Shown piece by piece: positions 17,084 through 24,739 of a DNA stretch of 41,886 nucleotides. How positions within the stretch are numbered: position 1 is the stretch's first letter; the number at the start of each line of letters is the position of its first letter. The notes below the pieces were generated by a model. That model made no database searches. It had not been told where the DNA came from and saw only the letters and a list, made by a program, of their open reading frames with translations. The position numbers and the translations under genes were made by a program. The stretch is from assembly GCA_022749845.1 (NCBI GenBank), contig JAKIWX010000005.1:1-41886 (forward strand), written 5' to 3'. The stretch comes from Thermoplasmata archaeon (GTDB lineage: Archaea > Thermoplasmatota > Thermoplasmata > Lutacidiplasmatales > UBA184).

Positions 17084-18108
17084 CGTTCCTCTACGTGCTC
17101 GGAGATGCTCCGACCGAGATGGCGAGCAGGCGGCAACTCTGCCGCGAGGACCTGATCGCCTACGGCGAGCTCGGTCACGGGCACGGGGACGGTCCCGGAA
17201 TGGAGGCGGACCGTCTCGGCCTCCTGAACAAAGATCGTGGCCCGACCTGCGGGGGACTCCACCTCGATGAGCAGCATCGGACGGCGCTCGATCTTCAGAC
17301 GGCCCACGCGTACCGCGCGCGCGGCCCCGTCGGCGCCCCCGACGAGCAGTGCGTCCCCCGCCTCGAGCTCGGAGAGGTACCGGGTATCCCCGTCGGCGAG
17401 CAGCGTGTACGAGTGCGGGGCACCTGCGTTTACGCGGAAGGGGCGAGGGCGTGTCACTCTGGACCCCACGGCCTCGCTCAGCACGAGGAGGAGTCGCGCG
17501 GCCGAGGATCCCACGGGAAGTCCCTCCGTCGCGCCGAGCAAGCTTGTAGTGTCGACGAGGACGCGATCGCCGTTCCCCATCGGCGCGATGCGGGAGACAC
17601 GGTGTGGGGTCCACCGCAAGGTAGGCGGCCCCGTGGACGCGATCCAGGGAGCGAGGGCGTCGAGGTCCCGCACCGTCTCGACGCGCACGACGGCCGAATC
17701 GGCCCCGCGTTCGAGCGCCCCGAGCGCGGCCGGGAGCTCTCGCACGTCGGTGATTTCCACCCAGAGCACGGTGCCCGGGCCCCGGTGAGCGATGAGGCTC
17801 TCCAGGGGCAGCACCCGCTCGAGCTCGAAGCGGATCGAGAGCGAATCGCCTTGGCCGAGTCGCCCAAGCGCCCGATCAAGGTCCGAGGGATCTCGAACGG
17901 TTTCTCGATGGAGAAGCTGGCGTGCGCCTCCCAGCGCCTCGATTCGCTCGGGGAGTTCCAGATAACACTCTCCCTCCACCACGGCCGCTGCGGTCGCGTC
18001 GGTGAGGAGGAAACGGCGGAATCCGCGTCGGCGCGCTTCCTCCGCGAGAGCGTGCACCTCCCCGTGGCTCGCTCCGCGGAGACGGAGGACTAACCGGTCC
18101 GCGTTCAC
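17080..18108 (-). CDS. 3-Dehydroquinate synthase II (archaeal)
   Basis: This 342-residue enzyme of the archaeal AroB' family oxidatively deaminates and cyclises ADH to 3-dehydroquinate using NAD (EC 1.4.1.24). Matches to the family include 'GFRRFLLTDA', 'DSAVVRVETVRDLDALAPW', 'RVLVDTTSLLGATEGLPVGSSA', 'RPFRVNAGAPHSYTLLADGDTRYLSELEAGDALLV' and 'GRLKIERRPMLLIEVE'. It is unrelated to bacterial AroB, and its presence confirms the aspartate-semialdehyde route. It starts at GTG 18108, overlapping the ADH synthase stop as GTGA, and ends in an ATGA overlap with aroDE. Its length is within the family range. Confidence 0.94.
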   Translation of the reverse strand: MNADRLVLRLRGASHGEVHALAEEARRRGFRRFLLTDATAAAVVEGECYLELPERIEALGGARQLLHRETVRDPSDLDRALGRLGQGDSLSIRFELERVLPLESLIAHRGPGTVLWVEITDVRELPAALGALERGADSAVVRVETVRDLDALAPWIASTGPPTLRWTPHRVSRIAPMGNGDRVLVDTTSLLGATEGLPVGSSAARLLLVLSEAVGSRVTRPRPFRVNAGAPHSYTLLADGDTRYLSELEAGDALLVGGADGAARAVRVGRLKIERRPMLLIEVESPAGRATIFVQEAETVRLHSGTVPVPVTELAVGDQVLAAELPPARHLGRSISEHVEER

Positions 18109-18872
18109 CGCGGTACGGTCCCAGCCGAATGGACGAGTTCTCCGACGCGCCGGGCGAACGGCTCGAGGGGTTCCCGCTGGAACAGGTTGCGACCGAAGCA
18201 GATTCCGGCGACGCCGGCACCCAAGGCGGCTCCGATCCGCTCGAGCGCTGCCACCTCGTCGTCCAGCCGGACCCCTCCCCCGAGCAGCACCGGCACCGGC
18301 GTGGATCGAACGAGCTGGCGAAGGGCCTCGGTAGAGCCTGGGTAGGAGATTTTCACCAGGTCCGCGCCCAGGTCGGCCGACGCCCGCGCCGCGTGCTGCA
18401 GCTCCTCCGGAGTTCCCCGGCGCTCGCCCTTCACGTAGCTCATGCAGAGCACGGGGAGGCCGAGCGCGTGACCGGACTCAACGGCCTCCCCGAGCGCGAC
18501 CAGCATCTCCCCCTCGCCCGCCACCCCGAAGTTCACCTGGACCGACAGGAGATCCGCTCCCAGCCGGATCGCCTCCTGGGCTGAACCGGCGAGGCGCTTC
18601 CGGTCGGGCTCCGGCGAGAGGGAGGTGGAGGCGGAGAGATGGACCCCGAGGAGGGTCGAGGGCGCGAGCTGGGGGATGATCTCGCGCACGGCCCCGGGAG
18701 TCGCGATGAGGAGGTCCACGCCGGATCGCACGAGCTCCCGTGCCACGCTCCGCGTGCTCTCGAGCCCGTCGATGGGACCCATCGAGACCGAGTGGTCGAG
18801 GGGGACGGAGAAGAGGCGACGGCCGCCGCGCGGGAGCAACCTCCCTAGCCGTAGTTCGACCCCGTCGGTCAT
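18105..18872 (-). CDS. 2-Amino-3,7-dideoxy-D-threo-hept-6-ulosonate (ADH) synthase
   Basis: This 255-residue DhnA/FbaB-type class I aldolase-fold enzyme condenses aspartate semialdehyde with a 6-deoxy-5-ketofructose-1-phosphate-derived fragment (EC 2.2.1.10), the first archaeal shikimate-pathway step. Asp 26 in 'VPLDHSVSMGP', the 'MSYVKG' segment near 144-149 and Schiff-base Lys 174 in 'DLVKISYPGS' are the expected catalytic features. 'GGGVRLDDE' is the phosphate-binding loop. It could in isolation be a fructose-bisphosphate aldolase, but adjacency to DHQ synthase II and asd settles the role. The ATG start at 18872 has no Shine-Dalgarno and no AT-rich box at -25. A 10-bp inverted repeat lies directly upstream. 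Confidence 0.93.
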   Translation of the reverse strand: MTDGVELRLGRLLPRGGRRLFSVPLDHSVSMGPIDGLESTRSVARELVRSGVDLLIATPGAVREIIPQLAPSTLLGVHLSASTSLSPEPDRKRLAGSAQEAIRLGADLLSVQVNFGVAGEGEMLVALGEAVESGHALGLPVLCMSYVKGERRGTPEELQHAARASADLGADLVKISYPGSTEALRQLVRSTPVPVLLGGGVRLDDEVAALERIGAALGAGVAGICFGRNLFQREPLEPFARRVGELVHSAGTVPR

Positions 18873-18882
18873 ACGTTCCGCG

Positions 18883-18926
18883 CCCCCGTGACCCTCAACC
18901 TGCAGTCAAGTTCCCCGTCACGGGGG
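18883..18926 (-). promoter_or_regulatory. 10-bp inverted repeat before the chorismate genes
   Basis: CCCCCGTGAC (18883-18892) and GTCACGGGGG (18917-18926) form a perfect 10-bp inverted repeat with a 24-base spacer. It ends 10 bases before the ADH synthase ATG and overlaps the stop codon of the upstream CADD-like gene. In RNA it would form a strong stem-loop. It may be an attenuator, a processing site or an operator; the sequence alone cannot decide. Confidence 0.55.
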
Positions 18927-19646
18927 AGGGGGGACGTGGGCGGATCCGATCGCCCCGTCCACGAGCAGACGATGGAGGGCAAACCCGCGCAGCATGGCGT
19001 CCCACATCTCCTTGCGGACCTCGGGGGTCGTCGCGAAATCGGCCGCCATCTGGCCGACGAATCGGCTGTGCTCCTCGTCCGCCGTGACGTGCAGCGTGTA
19101 GTACGCGAGGTGCGCCTCGTTCACCTTGTAGTGCGTTCGGAACGCCGGCAGCAGTCGGGCGCAGAGTTCCACGTTCGGGGGCTCCGAGGAGCCTGCGGCC
19201 GAGATGTAGAACGGCACCTCGCGGTTCAGGTAGAGGAAGTCGTCGATCGCGACGAGCGTGCTCGGAAGGAGCGTAGCCCCGACCACGGCCCCTCGAGGGA
19301 GCCCAAGACCCTCGCAGAACCGGAGCCAAAGCTCGGGGTGGCCCGGCTCCTTCCCCTTCGGGTCTCCGGCCTCCTCGACCAGTTGGTCGAGGATCATGCG
19401 TCGGTACGGGTCGAACCTCGCCTCCCAGGAGCAGCGCGAGAACCGCTCGGCCATCGCGAGCGGGACGCACGCGAGCCAAGGATAGAACTGGGTGACCCAT
19501 CGGTGCAGGAGCTCCCGCGGGGCCTTTCCGCTCTCCACCTCGGCGAAGAACGGGTGGGTGCGGAACGGGTGGTTCGCCATCTTGTACCGGACGAGCTCGT
19601 CCCGAAACGCGGCACCCTCGAGCCGTACCCAAGGTGGGTCCTTCAT
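18918..19646 (-). CDS. Haem-oxygenase-like (CADD/PqqC-type) putative diiron protein
   Basis: This 242-residue all-helical protein belongs to the TenA/PqqC/CADD fold group. Visible elements are 'HPFFAEVESGKAPRELLHRWVTQFY', 'LVEEAGDPKGKEPGHPELW' and 'HYKVNEAHLAYYTLHVTADEEH'. The last contains His 186, Asp 190 and His 193 (H-x3-D-x2-H), with Glu 91/92, His 103 and Glu 155 as further candidates. This is the ligand pattern of haem-oxygenase-like diiron enzymes such as CADD (p-aminobenzoate synthesis), not of TenA thiaminase. ATG 19646 is preferred to the track's 20501, and a TATA element lies 23-27 bases upstream. It is codirectional with the aromatic operon, 45 bases ahead of ADH synthase. A role in p-aminobenzoate formation is a hypothesis. 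Confidence 0.78.
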   Translation of the reverse strand: MKDPPWVRLEGAAFRDELVRYKMANHPFRTHPFFAEVESGKAPRELLHRWVTQFYPWLACVPLAMAERFSRCSWEARFDPYRRMILDQLVEEAGDPKGKEPGHPELWLRFCEGLGLPRGAVVGATLLPSTLVAIDDFLYLNREVPFYISAAGSSEPPNVELCARLLPAFRTHYKVNEAHLAYYTLHVTADEEHSRFVGQMAADFATTPEVRKEMWDAMLRGFALHRLLVDGAIGSAHVPPPP

Positions 19647-19668
19647 TGGGGCATTCTCGGTCGACCGG

Positions 19669-19673
19669 TATAA
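19669..19673 (-). promoter_or_regulatory. TATA element of the CADD-like/aromatic operon
   Basis: TTATA on the minus strand lies 23-27 bases before the ATG at 19646, fitting a leaderless transcript. It is the only clear TATA-like box I can see ahead of the nine codirectional genes running down to 10038. Confidence 0.55.
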
Positions 19674-19680
19674 GGGGCCG

Positions 19681-19714
19681 GAGGTTCGGGGGTGAACCTC
19701 CCGCTTTAAGCGGG
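19681..19714 (+). promoter_or_regulatory. TATA element flanked by palindromes, CoA-transferase promoter
   Basis: TTTAAG at 19705-19710 lies 24-29 bases before the ATG at 19734. The box sits inside the inverted repeat CCCGC-TTTAA-GCGGG (19700-19714). Directly upstream is GAGGTTC-(6)-GAACCTC (19681-19700). The stacked palindromes look like a repressor or activator operator next to the core promoter and lie in the divergent region shared with the CADD-like gene. Confidence 0.6.
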
Positions 19715-19733
19715 GGCGACCGCCCGGGGGTCG

Positions 19734-21050
19734 ATGCCACCTCGAGCGGACGCGCTCGTACCACCCTTCGGTCCGCTCGCCGGGGTCCGAGTCGTCGACA
19801 CCGGCCGATTCGTCGCGGGGCCCTGGGCGGCCACCCACCTCGGTGAGTTCGGTGCCGAGGTGATCCACGTGGAAGGTCCGCCGTTCGAACGACCGTACGC
19901 CGACCCGACCCGTGGGCTGCCGCCGCTCCTTCCCGTCGACGCGCCGCCCGAGGCGAGCACCTCCGAATCGTGGGTCCAGTACGGTCGGAACAAGCTCTCG
20001 CTGGGGCTCGACGTCCGCACCAAGCCGGGCCGAACGCTCTTCCTCAAGCTGCTCGCGCGTTCCGATATTTGGATCGAGGCGAGCCGTCCGGGCACCTTCG
20101 AGCGTTTCGGACTGGGGGATGGAATCGTCTTGCGGACGAACCCCCGCCTCACCGTCGTCCACGTCTCGGGCTACGGCCAGACGGGGGATCCCGAACGGAT
20201 CGGCCGGCCTTCGTACGACCTGATCGCTCAGGCGTACTCGGGCTACCTGGCGCTCCAAGGCGAGGCCTCGCCCGCCCCGCCCCAGCGGGCCGGGACCGCC
20301 CTCAACGACACGGTCACCGGACTTGCCGCCGCCGGCGCCGCGCTCATGGGCTACGTGTGCGCGAGCCGGACTGGGCGTGGGCAGGTCGTCGACGTGGCTC
20401 AGTACGAGGTGTTCTTCACCCTCCTCGAGAATCTCGCGCTCGACTACTTTGCTCGGGGCGTCGTTCGAGGGCGCCACGGAACCGGGCATCCACGCCTCCA
20501 CCCGTACGACCTCTACCCAGCGAAGGACGGTTGGATCGTCGTCGCCGCTCCCACGGTCGACGCCTGGCTGCGGTTGCGCGAGCTGATCGGGCTACCTCCT
20601 GGCCCGTGGGACGAGATGAGCTGGAGGACGAGCCATCGAGCGGAGATCGACGCGCGGATTCGACCGTACTTCGCCGTGCGTACGCTGGCGGAGCTTGAGG
20701 AGGCTGGACGCGCGTCCGACCTCGCGTTCGCCCGCGCCTCCACCATCGACGAACTCGCGGCAGATCCCCACTACGCGGCGCGCGGGATGTTCCTGAGCTG
20801 GGAGGACCCCGTGGCGGGAAGGGTACGCGGGGCGGGCATCGCGCCGAAGTTCCGCTCCTCTCCGGGTCGCGTGTGGCGGGGCGCGCCGTGGTTGGGTCAG
20901 GACAACGACGCCATCCTCGGCCGGTTGCTTGGCGTGCGCTCCGCCCGGCGGCGGCGGCTCGAGGCAGCGAAGGTCATCGGTGCCGATCCCCCGGCCTCGA
21001 GCCCACCGACGCGCGCCCCCGCCCGCCGGCCGAGGAAAGGGGGCCCGTGA
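19734..21050 (+). CDS. CaiB/BaiF class III CoA-transferase
   Basis: This 438-residue protein belongs to the formyl-CoA transferase/carnitine CoA-transferase family. The N-terminal 'GVRVVDTGRFVAGPWAATHLGEFGAEVIHVE' and 'YGRNKLSLGLDVRTKPGR' are diagnostic, followed by 'HVSGYGQTG'. The Asp expected to form the aspartyl-CoA anhydride is in 'RPSYDLIAQA'. The usual late 'DPHYAARGMF' is present. The donor and acceptor acids are unknown. The next gene, overlapping by GTGA, encodes an acyl-CoA dehydrogenase, so the pair probably activates and then oxidises or reduces one carboxylic acid. The ~40-residue C-terminal tail rich in Arg, Pro and Ala is not part of the family core. The ATG has a TATA box 24-29 bases upstream. 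Confidence 0.92.
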   Translation: MPPRADALVPPFGPLAGVRVVDTGRFVAGPWAATHLGEFGAEVIHVEGPPFERPYADPTRGLPPLLPVDAPPEASTSESWVQYGRNKLSLGLDVRTKPGRTLFLKLLARSDIWIEASRPGTFERFGLGDGIVLRTNPRLTVVHVSGYGQTGDPERIGRPSYDLIAQAYSGYLALQGEASPAPPQRAGTALNDTVTGLAAAGAALMGYVCASRTGRGQVVDVAQYEVFFTLLENLALDYFARGVVRGRHGTGHPRLHPYDLYPAKDGWIVVAAPTVDAWLRLRELIGLPPGPWDEMSWRTSHRAEIDARIRPYFAVRTLAELEEAGRASDLAFARASTIDELAADPHYAARGMFLSWEDPVAGRVRGAGIAPKFRSSPGRVWRGAPWLGQDNDAILGRLLGVRSARRRRLEAAKVIGADPPASSPPTRAPARRPRKGGP

Positions 21051-22207
21051 TTCCGTCGGCGCCTGTCCCCCAGGACCCGCTCGATCGGGACGTCCACGAG
21101 TTCTGTGCTCGGCTCAAGCTACGGGAGCTGAATAGGGAGGTGGATACGCACCCGCGCTTCCCGCGTGAATTGTTTCAAGAGTTGGGCAGTGCCCAGCTGC
21201 TCGGCCTCACGGTCTCTCCTGCACGGGGTGGTCGCGGGCTCTCGCCGACCCGCGCGGCCCGGCTGCTGTTTCAGCTCGCACGGTTCGGTGGGACCATGGC
21301 GGCGAAGCTGTCCCTCCAACCCGAGTTCTGCTCTATCTTGGGGTCGATCGGCGCACCGGGGCCGCAAACGGAGACTTTCGCGCGGATAGTCCGGGGGGAA
21401 CTCCTGGTCGGCAACCAGATTACAGAGCCAGAGGCCGGTTCCGACATCGGCGCGATCGCGGCCCGGGCAAGCCCTGTAGGGGGGGGCTACATTCTCGAGG
21501 GCACGAAGAGCCAGGCGGCGTTCGCCGCGGAAGCGGAGTCGGCGATTGTCCTCGCACGGGTTCCAGGCAGCGAGCGGCACGCCCTCACCGCGTTTCTCGT
21601 CCCCCAGCATCTGCCCGGGGTCGTCCGTTCCACCGGAACCGATCACGGCGAGCGCTGGATGGGCCGAGGCACGATAGTGTACTCTGGGGTCAAGCTCCCG
21701 GCGGAGGCGAGGATCGGCCCCGAGGGCGGGGCGCTCCCCGCGCTTCGAGAGGAGCTTCGCCGGGAGCGAGCGTTCCTGGCGGCCATCTATCTCGGCGTGG
21801 CGTGGTCGAGCTGGGAGGAGGCGGTCGACTATGTCGGTCACCGCCAGAGTTTCGGCCGGCGTCTGGCGGACCGTCAAGCGATCAGCTTCCCGCTCGTCGA
21901 GGACCGGGTAAGGCTCGAGGCCGCGTGGCGGCAGACCGAGGCCGTCGCAGCTGGGCTGGAAGCAAGCCGGGCGACCGACGCGGACACGGCGATGCTCAAA
22001 TGGTTCGCCGGTGAGGTGGCCATCACGTGCGTCGAGCATGCGATGCAGTTCCACGGCGGGCTCGGCTACTCGAACGAGCTCCCCCACGAGCGGAGGCTTC
22101 GCGACCTGCGCAGTGCGCGGCTCGCGCATGGTACCTCCGAGATCGCCCACGTGATCGCCGCCCGGGCCCTCTGGCCGCCGAACGCCGAAAGGGGAAGCGC
22201 CATCTAG
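21047..22207 (+). CDS. Acyl-CoA dehydrogenase family flavoprotein
   Basis: This 386-residue FAD enzyme has the three-domain ACAD fold, with 'NQITEPEAGSDIGAIA' (flavin/substrate loop) near 123-137, 'RQSFGRRLADRQAI' near 266-279 and 'MQFHGGLGYSNELPHERRLRD' near 333-353. At the position of the usual catalytic Glu (YEGT in MCAD) it has His 361 ('LAHGTSEI'). A Glu at 240 in 'RRERAFLAA' aligns by eye with the relocated base of isovaleryl-CoA and long-chain enzymes ('LERL'). Alpha-beta oxidation of a branched or unusual acyl-CoA is therefore possible. The strand after the GTK motif is also unusual ('SQAAFAAEAESAIVLA'). GTG 21047 overlaps the CoA-transferase stop. The track's start at 20873 is inside that gene. 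Confidence 0.9.
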   Translation: MIPSAPVPQDPLDRDVHEFCARLKLRELNREVDTHPRFPRELFQELGSAQLLGLTVSPARGGRGLSPTRAARLLFQLARFGGTMAAKLSLQPEFCSILGSIGAPGPQTETFARIVRGELLVGNQITEPEAGSDIGAIAARASPVGGGYILEGTKSQAAFAAEAESAIVLARVPGSERHALTAFLVPQHLPGVVRSTGTDHGERWMGRGTIVYSGVKLPAEARIGPEGGALPALREELRRERAFLAAIYLGVAWSSWEEAVDYVGHRQSFGRRLADRQAISFPLVEDRVRLEAAWRQTEAVAAGLEASRATDADTAMLKWFAGEVAITCVEHAMQFHGGLGYSNELPHERRLRDLRSARLAHGTSEIAHVIAARALWPPNAERGSAI

Positions 22208-22229
22208 GGGCGCTCTGCTCCGCCGAACG

Positions 22230-24629
22230 GTGCAGGTCGACCGCTACACGCTCAAGCTCGACTTCCCCTCCGAGGGGCCGAGCTTCTCCGGGGAGGTGCT
22301 CATCGAGCTGCACGATGCGGGTCTTGAGATCGTCCTCAATTGCCAAGCCCTTGCGCTAGGATCGGTAGAGCTCGACGGTAAACCGTGCCCGTTCCAGGAG
22401 GACCCGGCCCTCGAAGAGCTCCGGATCGGCGCAGTCGGGCCCGGCGCCCATGCGATCCGGATCCGCTACTCGGGCACGGTGCTCGAACAGGGCCTCGTCG
22501 GTCTCTACCGATCGGCGTACGGCAGCTCCTCGATCATCACCTCGATGATGTATCCGACCGGGGCGCGGCGCGTCCTTCCCTGCGTCGACCACCCCGCGTT
22601 CAAGGCGGTGTTCGACCTGTCCGTGGAGTCCGCCGCCGACGATGTGGTAATCTTCAACACCCCGCCGGTGGGGAGCGAACTCCACGACGGCAGGCGCACG
22701 GTACGGTTCGCCCCGACGCCCCCCATGTCGACGTACCTCCTGTACGTCGGCGTCGGGCCGTTCTCGGAGGTCCGCGGGCGCGCGGGGTCGACGGAGGTCA
22801 TCGTCGCGCTTCCCCCTGGTCGCGAGCCCGCGGCCGGGTTCGCACTCGAGCACGCCGAGAAGGCGGTCTCCTCCTTCGGAGCGTACTACGGGCTGCCGTA
22901 CCAGCTCCCCAAGCTCCACCTCGTCTCGGTCCCGGCGTTCTGGGCCGGAGCGATGGAGAACTGGGGCGCCATCGCGTTCCGCGAGACCCAGCTCCTCGTC
23001 GACGCCACGACGAGCGCGCGGAGCCGGCGGCTGGTGCGGGAGACGATCTCCCACGAGATCGCGCACCAATGGTTCGGCAACCTCGTCACGATGCATTGGT
23101 GGAACGATTTCTGGCTCAACGAGGCGTTCGCCACCTTCATGCAGGCCACTCTCGACAGCGAGCTGTATCCCGAGCTCGAACTTTGGAGCGAGTTCCAGAT
23201 GCGGTTCAGCCGTTGGGGGCTCGAGGGGGACGCCTTCACGGTCACGCACCCGATCCGCGTGGAGGTCCAGAAGCCGAGCGACCTCGGACAGATCGCGGAC
23301 GAGGTGACCTACGGGAAGGGTGCAACGGTCCTACGGATGATCGAGGCCTATCTCGGGGCCGCCGAGTTTCGGGCGGGGGTGAACCGGTATCTCCGCAAGC
23401 ACGCCTACGGGAACACCGTCGCCTCGGACCTGTGGGCCGCCCTCGAAGAGGGGGGGAACCGCCCGATCACCCGGATCATGCAAGCCTGGCTCGACCGCCC
23501 GGGCTACCCGATCCTCTCGCTTGCCGTCGAGGGGGAGCGACTGCTCCTCCGCCAGCGCAGGTTCCGATACCTCGGCGGCCCCGAGGACGGGCATTGGCCG
23601 GTGCCGCTCACCCTTCGCGTAGGGGGGGAGCAGCGCAGCGTACTCCTGGACGGGCCGGAGCTCGAGCTCCAGGTGCCCCGGGACGCGCTCGTTCTGCTGA
23701 ATCCGAGCCGCACCGGTTTCTTCCGCAGCGCCTACGACGCGACGCTCGCAGCACGTCTTGCGACGGAATACGATCGGCTCGAGGAGATCGACCGCTGGGG
23801 CCTTCTGTCGGATGCGGCGGCGCGGGTGTTCGCGGGGGAGCTCCCGCCGGAGGCGCTGGTCGAGGAGCTCGAGCGCGCCGGTTCGCGACCCGGCTTCCTC
23901 CTCGTCGATGAGGCGTTCCAGGTGTATGCATCCGCGGCGCGGCTCATCGCCGCCAACCGTCGACTCTGCGCCTCCTTCCATCGGTTCTTCGAAAGGGCGG
24001 TGGAGTTCGTCCATCTCGAGGAGCGGCCCGGAGAGGGGGAGCTGCTCGGACGTCTACGAGGTCGAGCGCTTCTCGGTCGAATTCGAACGGACGAGGCGTT
24101 CGCCCGCACCCTCGCCGCCCGATTCGCCGACTACGGGAGCTTGCCGGTCGACCTACGGCTGCCCGTCGCTCTTGCCTACGGCCAAAGCTCCGACGAACGC
24201 GCGGTCGCTGCGCTCGAGGCCCGGATGAACTCCGCTTCTTCGGAGGCGGAAGCCTCGCAGATGGGGGCCGCCCTCGCCGCAATCCCGGACCCGGCGGGCC
24301 TCGCGCACACGCTCGACCTCGTCCTGTCGCCAAAGATCCCTGCCAACCGAGGCACGCAGATGCTCGGCGGCGCCGCCGCGAACCCTGTGGGACAGGAGAT
24401 CGTCTGGCGCTGGTGCGAACAGCATCTGGTCGAGCTCGACCGGATCCTCACCGGTACCCCGCTCCTCTCCATCCTGTTCGTTTCGCTCCTCCCCGAAGTC
24501 GGGTTCGGCCGTGCGGAGCAGATTCGCGCCTATTTCGCCCGCACCCGCTTCCCCGAGGCCGCCCTCGGCGTCGCCAAAGGCCTCGAATGGCTCGAGGTAC
24601 TCGAGCGGCTGCAGCGCAGCTGGAACTAG
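22230..24629 (+). CDS. M1 family zinc aminopeptidase (tricorn factor F2/F3-like)
   Basis: This 799-residue gluzincin trims N-terminal residues from peptides. The substrate-anchoring motif GAMEN is near residues 240-244, and the zinc motif HExxH-x18-E is complete (His 275, Glu 276, His 279, Glu 298, in 'HEIAHQWFGNLV...WLNEAFA'). The catalytic tyrosine region 'TYGKGATVLRMIEAYLG' follows. An N-terminal beta saddle and a helical C-terminal domain are full length. The layout resembles tricorn-interacting factors F2 and F3 of Thermoplasma, which complete proteasomal degradation. The GTG start 22 bases after the ACAD stop suggests cotranscription. A prolyl-iminopeptidase-like gene (F1 type) lies 3.5 kb downstream. 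No signal peptide is present, so it is cytoplasmic. Confidence 0.95.
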   Translation: MQVDRYTLKLDFPSEGPSFSGEVLIELHDAGLEIVLNCQALALGSVELDGKPCPFQEDPALEELRIGAVGPGAHAIRIRYSGTVLEQGLVGLYRSAYGSSSIITSMMYPTGARRVLPCVDHPAFKAVFDLSVESAADDVVIFNTPPVGSELHDGRRTVRFAPTPPMSTYLLYVGVGPFSEVRGRAGSTEVIVALPPGREPAAGFALEHAEKAVSSFGAYYGLPYQLPKLHLVSVPAFWAGAMENWGAIAFRETQLLVDATTSARSRRLVRETISHEIAHQWFGNLVTMHWWNDFWLNEAFATFMQATLDSELYPELELWSEFQMRFSRWGLEGDAFTVTHPIRVEVQKPSDLGQIADEVTYGKGATVLRMIEAYLGAAEFRAGVNRYLRKHAYGNTVASDLWAALEEGGNRPITRIMQAWLDRPGYPILSLAVEGERLLLRQRRFRYLGGPEDGHWPVPLTLRVGGEQRSVLLDGPELELQVPRDALVLLNPSRTGFFRSAYDATLAARLATEYDRLEEIDRWGLLSDAAARVFAGELPPEALVEELERAGSRPGFLLVDEAFQVYASAARLIAANRRLCASFHRFFERAVEFVHLEERPGEGELLGRLRGRALLGRIRTDEAFARTLAARFADYGSLPVDLRLPVALAYGQSSDERAVAALEARMNSASSEAEASQMGAALAAIPDPAGLAHTLDLVLSPKIPANRGTQMLGGAAANPVGQEIVWRWCEQHLVELDRILTGTPLLSILFVSLLPEVGFGRAEQIRAYFARTRFPEAALGVAKGLEWLEVLERLQRSWN

Positions 24630-24739
24630 CACTTCGCCCGGAACGCCCCTCGCTATCGAGGAGTGCTGGCGTCGCGTTACGGCTCCCGGTCTTCGAACGA
24701 AGGCAAGATTACATCTTGTGGTCTCGGTCGTCCAGGTCT

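Noticed and set aside
14629-17270. Long plus-strand ORFs (14629-15627, 332 aa; 15882-17270, 462 aa) opposite the aromatic genes
   Set aside because: They are Ser/Arg-rich with no family features and lie antisense to well-supported aroDE, shikimate kinase and aroA. GC-rich DNA produces such shadows.
18105-18872. Reading as a fructose-bisphosphate aldolase
   Set aside because: The fold is shared, but adjacency to DHQ synthase II, asd and lysC fits ADH synthase.
18918-19646. Reading as TenA thiaminase
   Set aside because: The H-x3-D-x2-H metal pattern and the lack of any thiamine gene nearby favour the CADD/PqqC-type diiron group.
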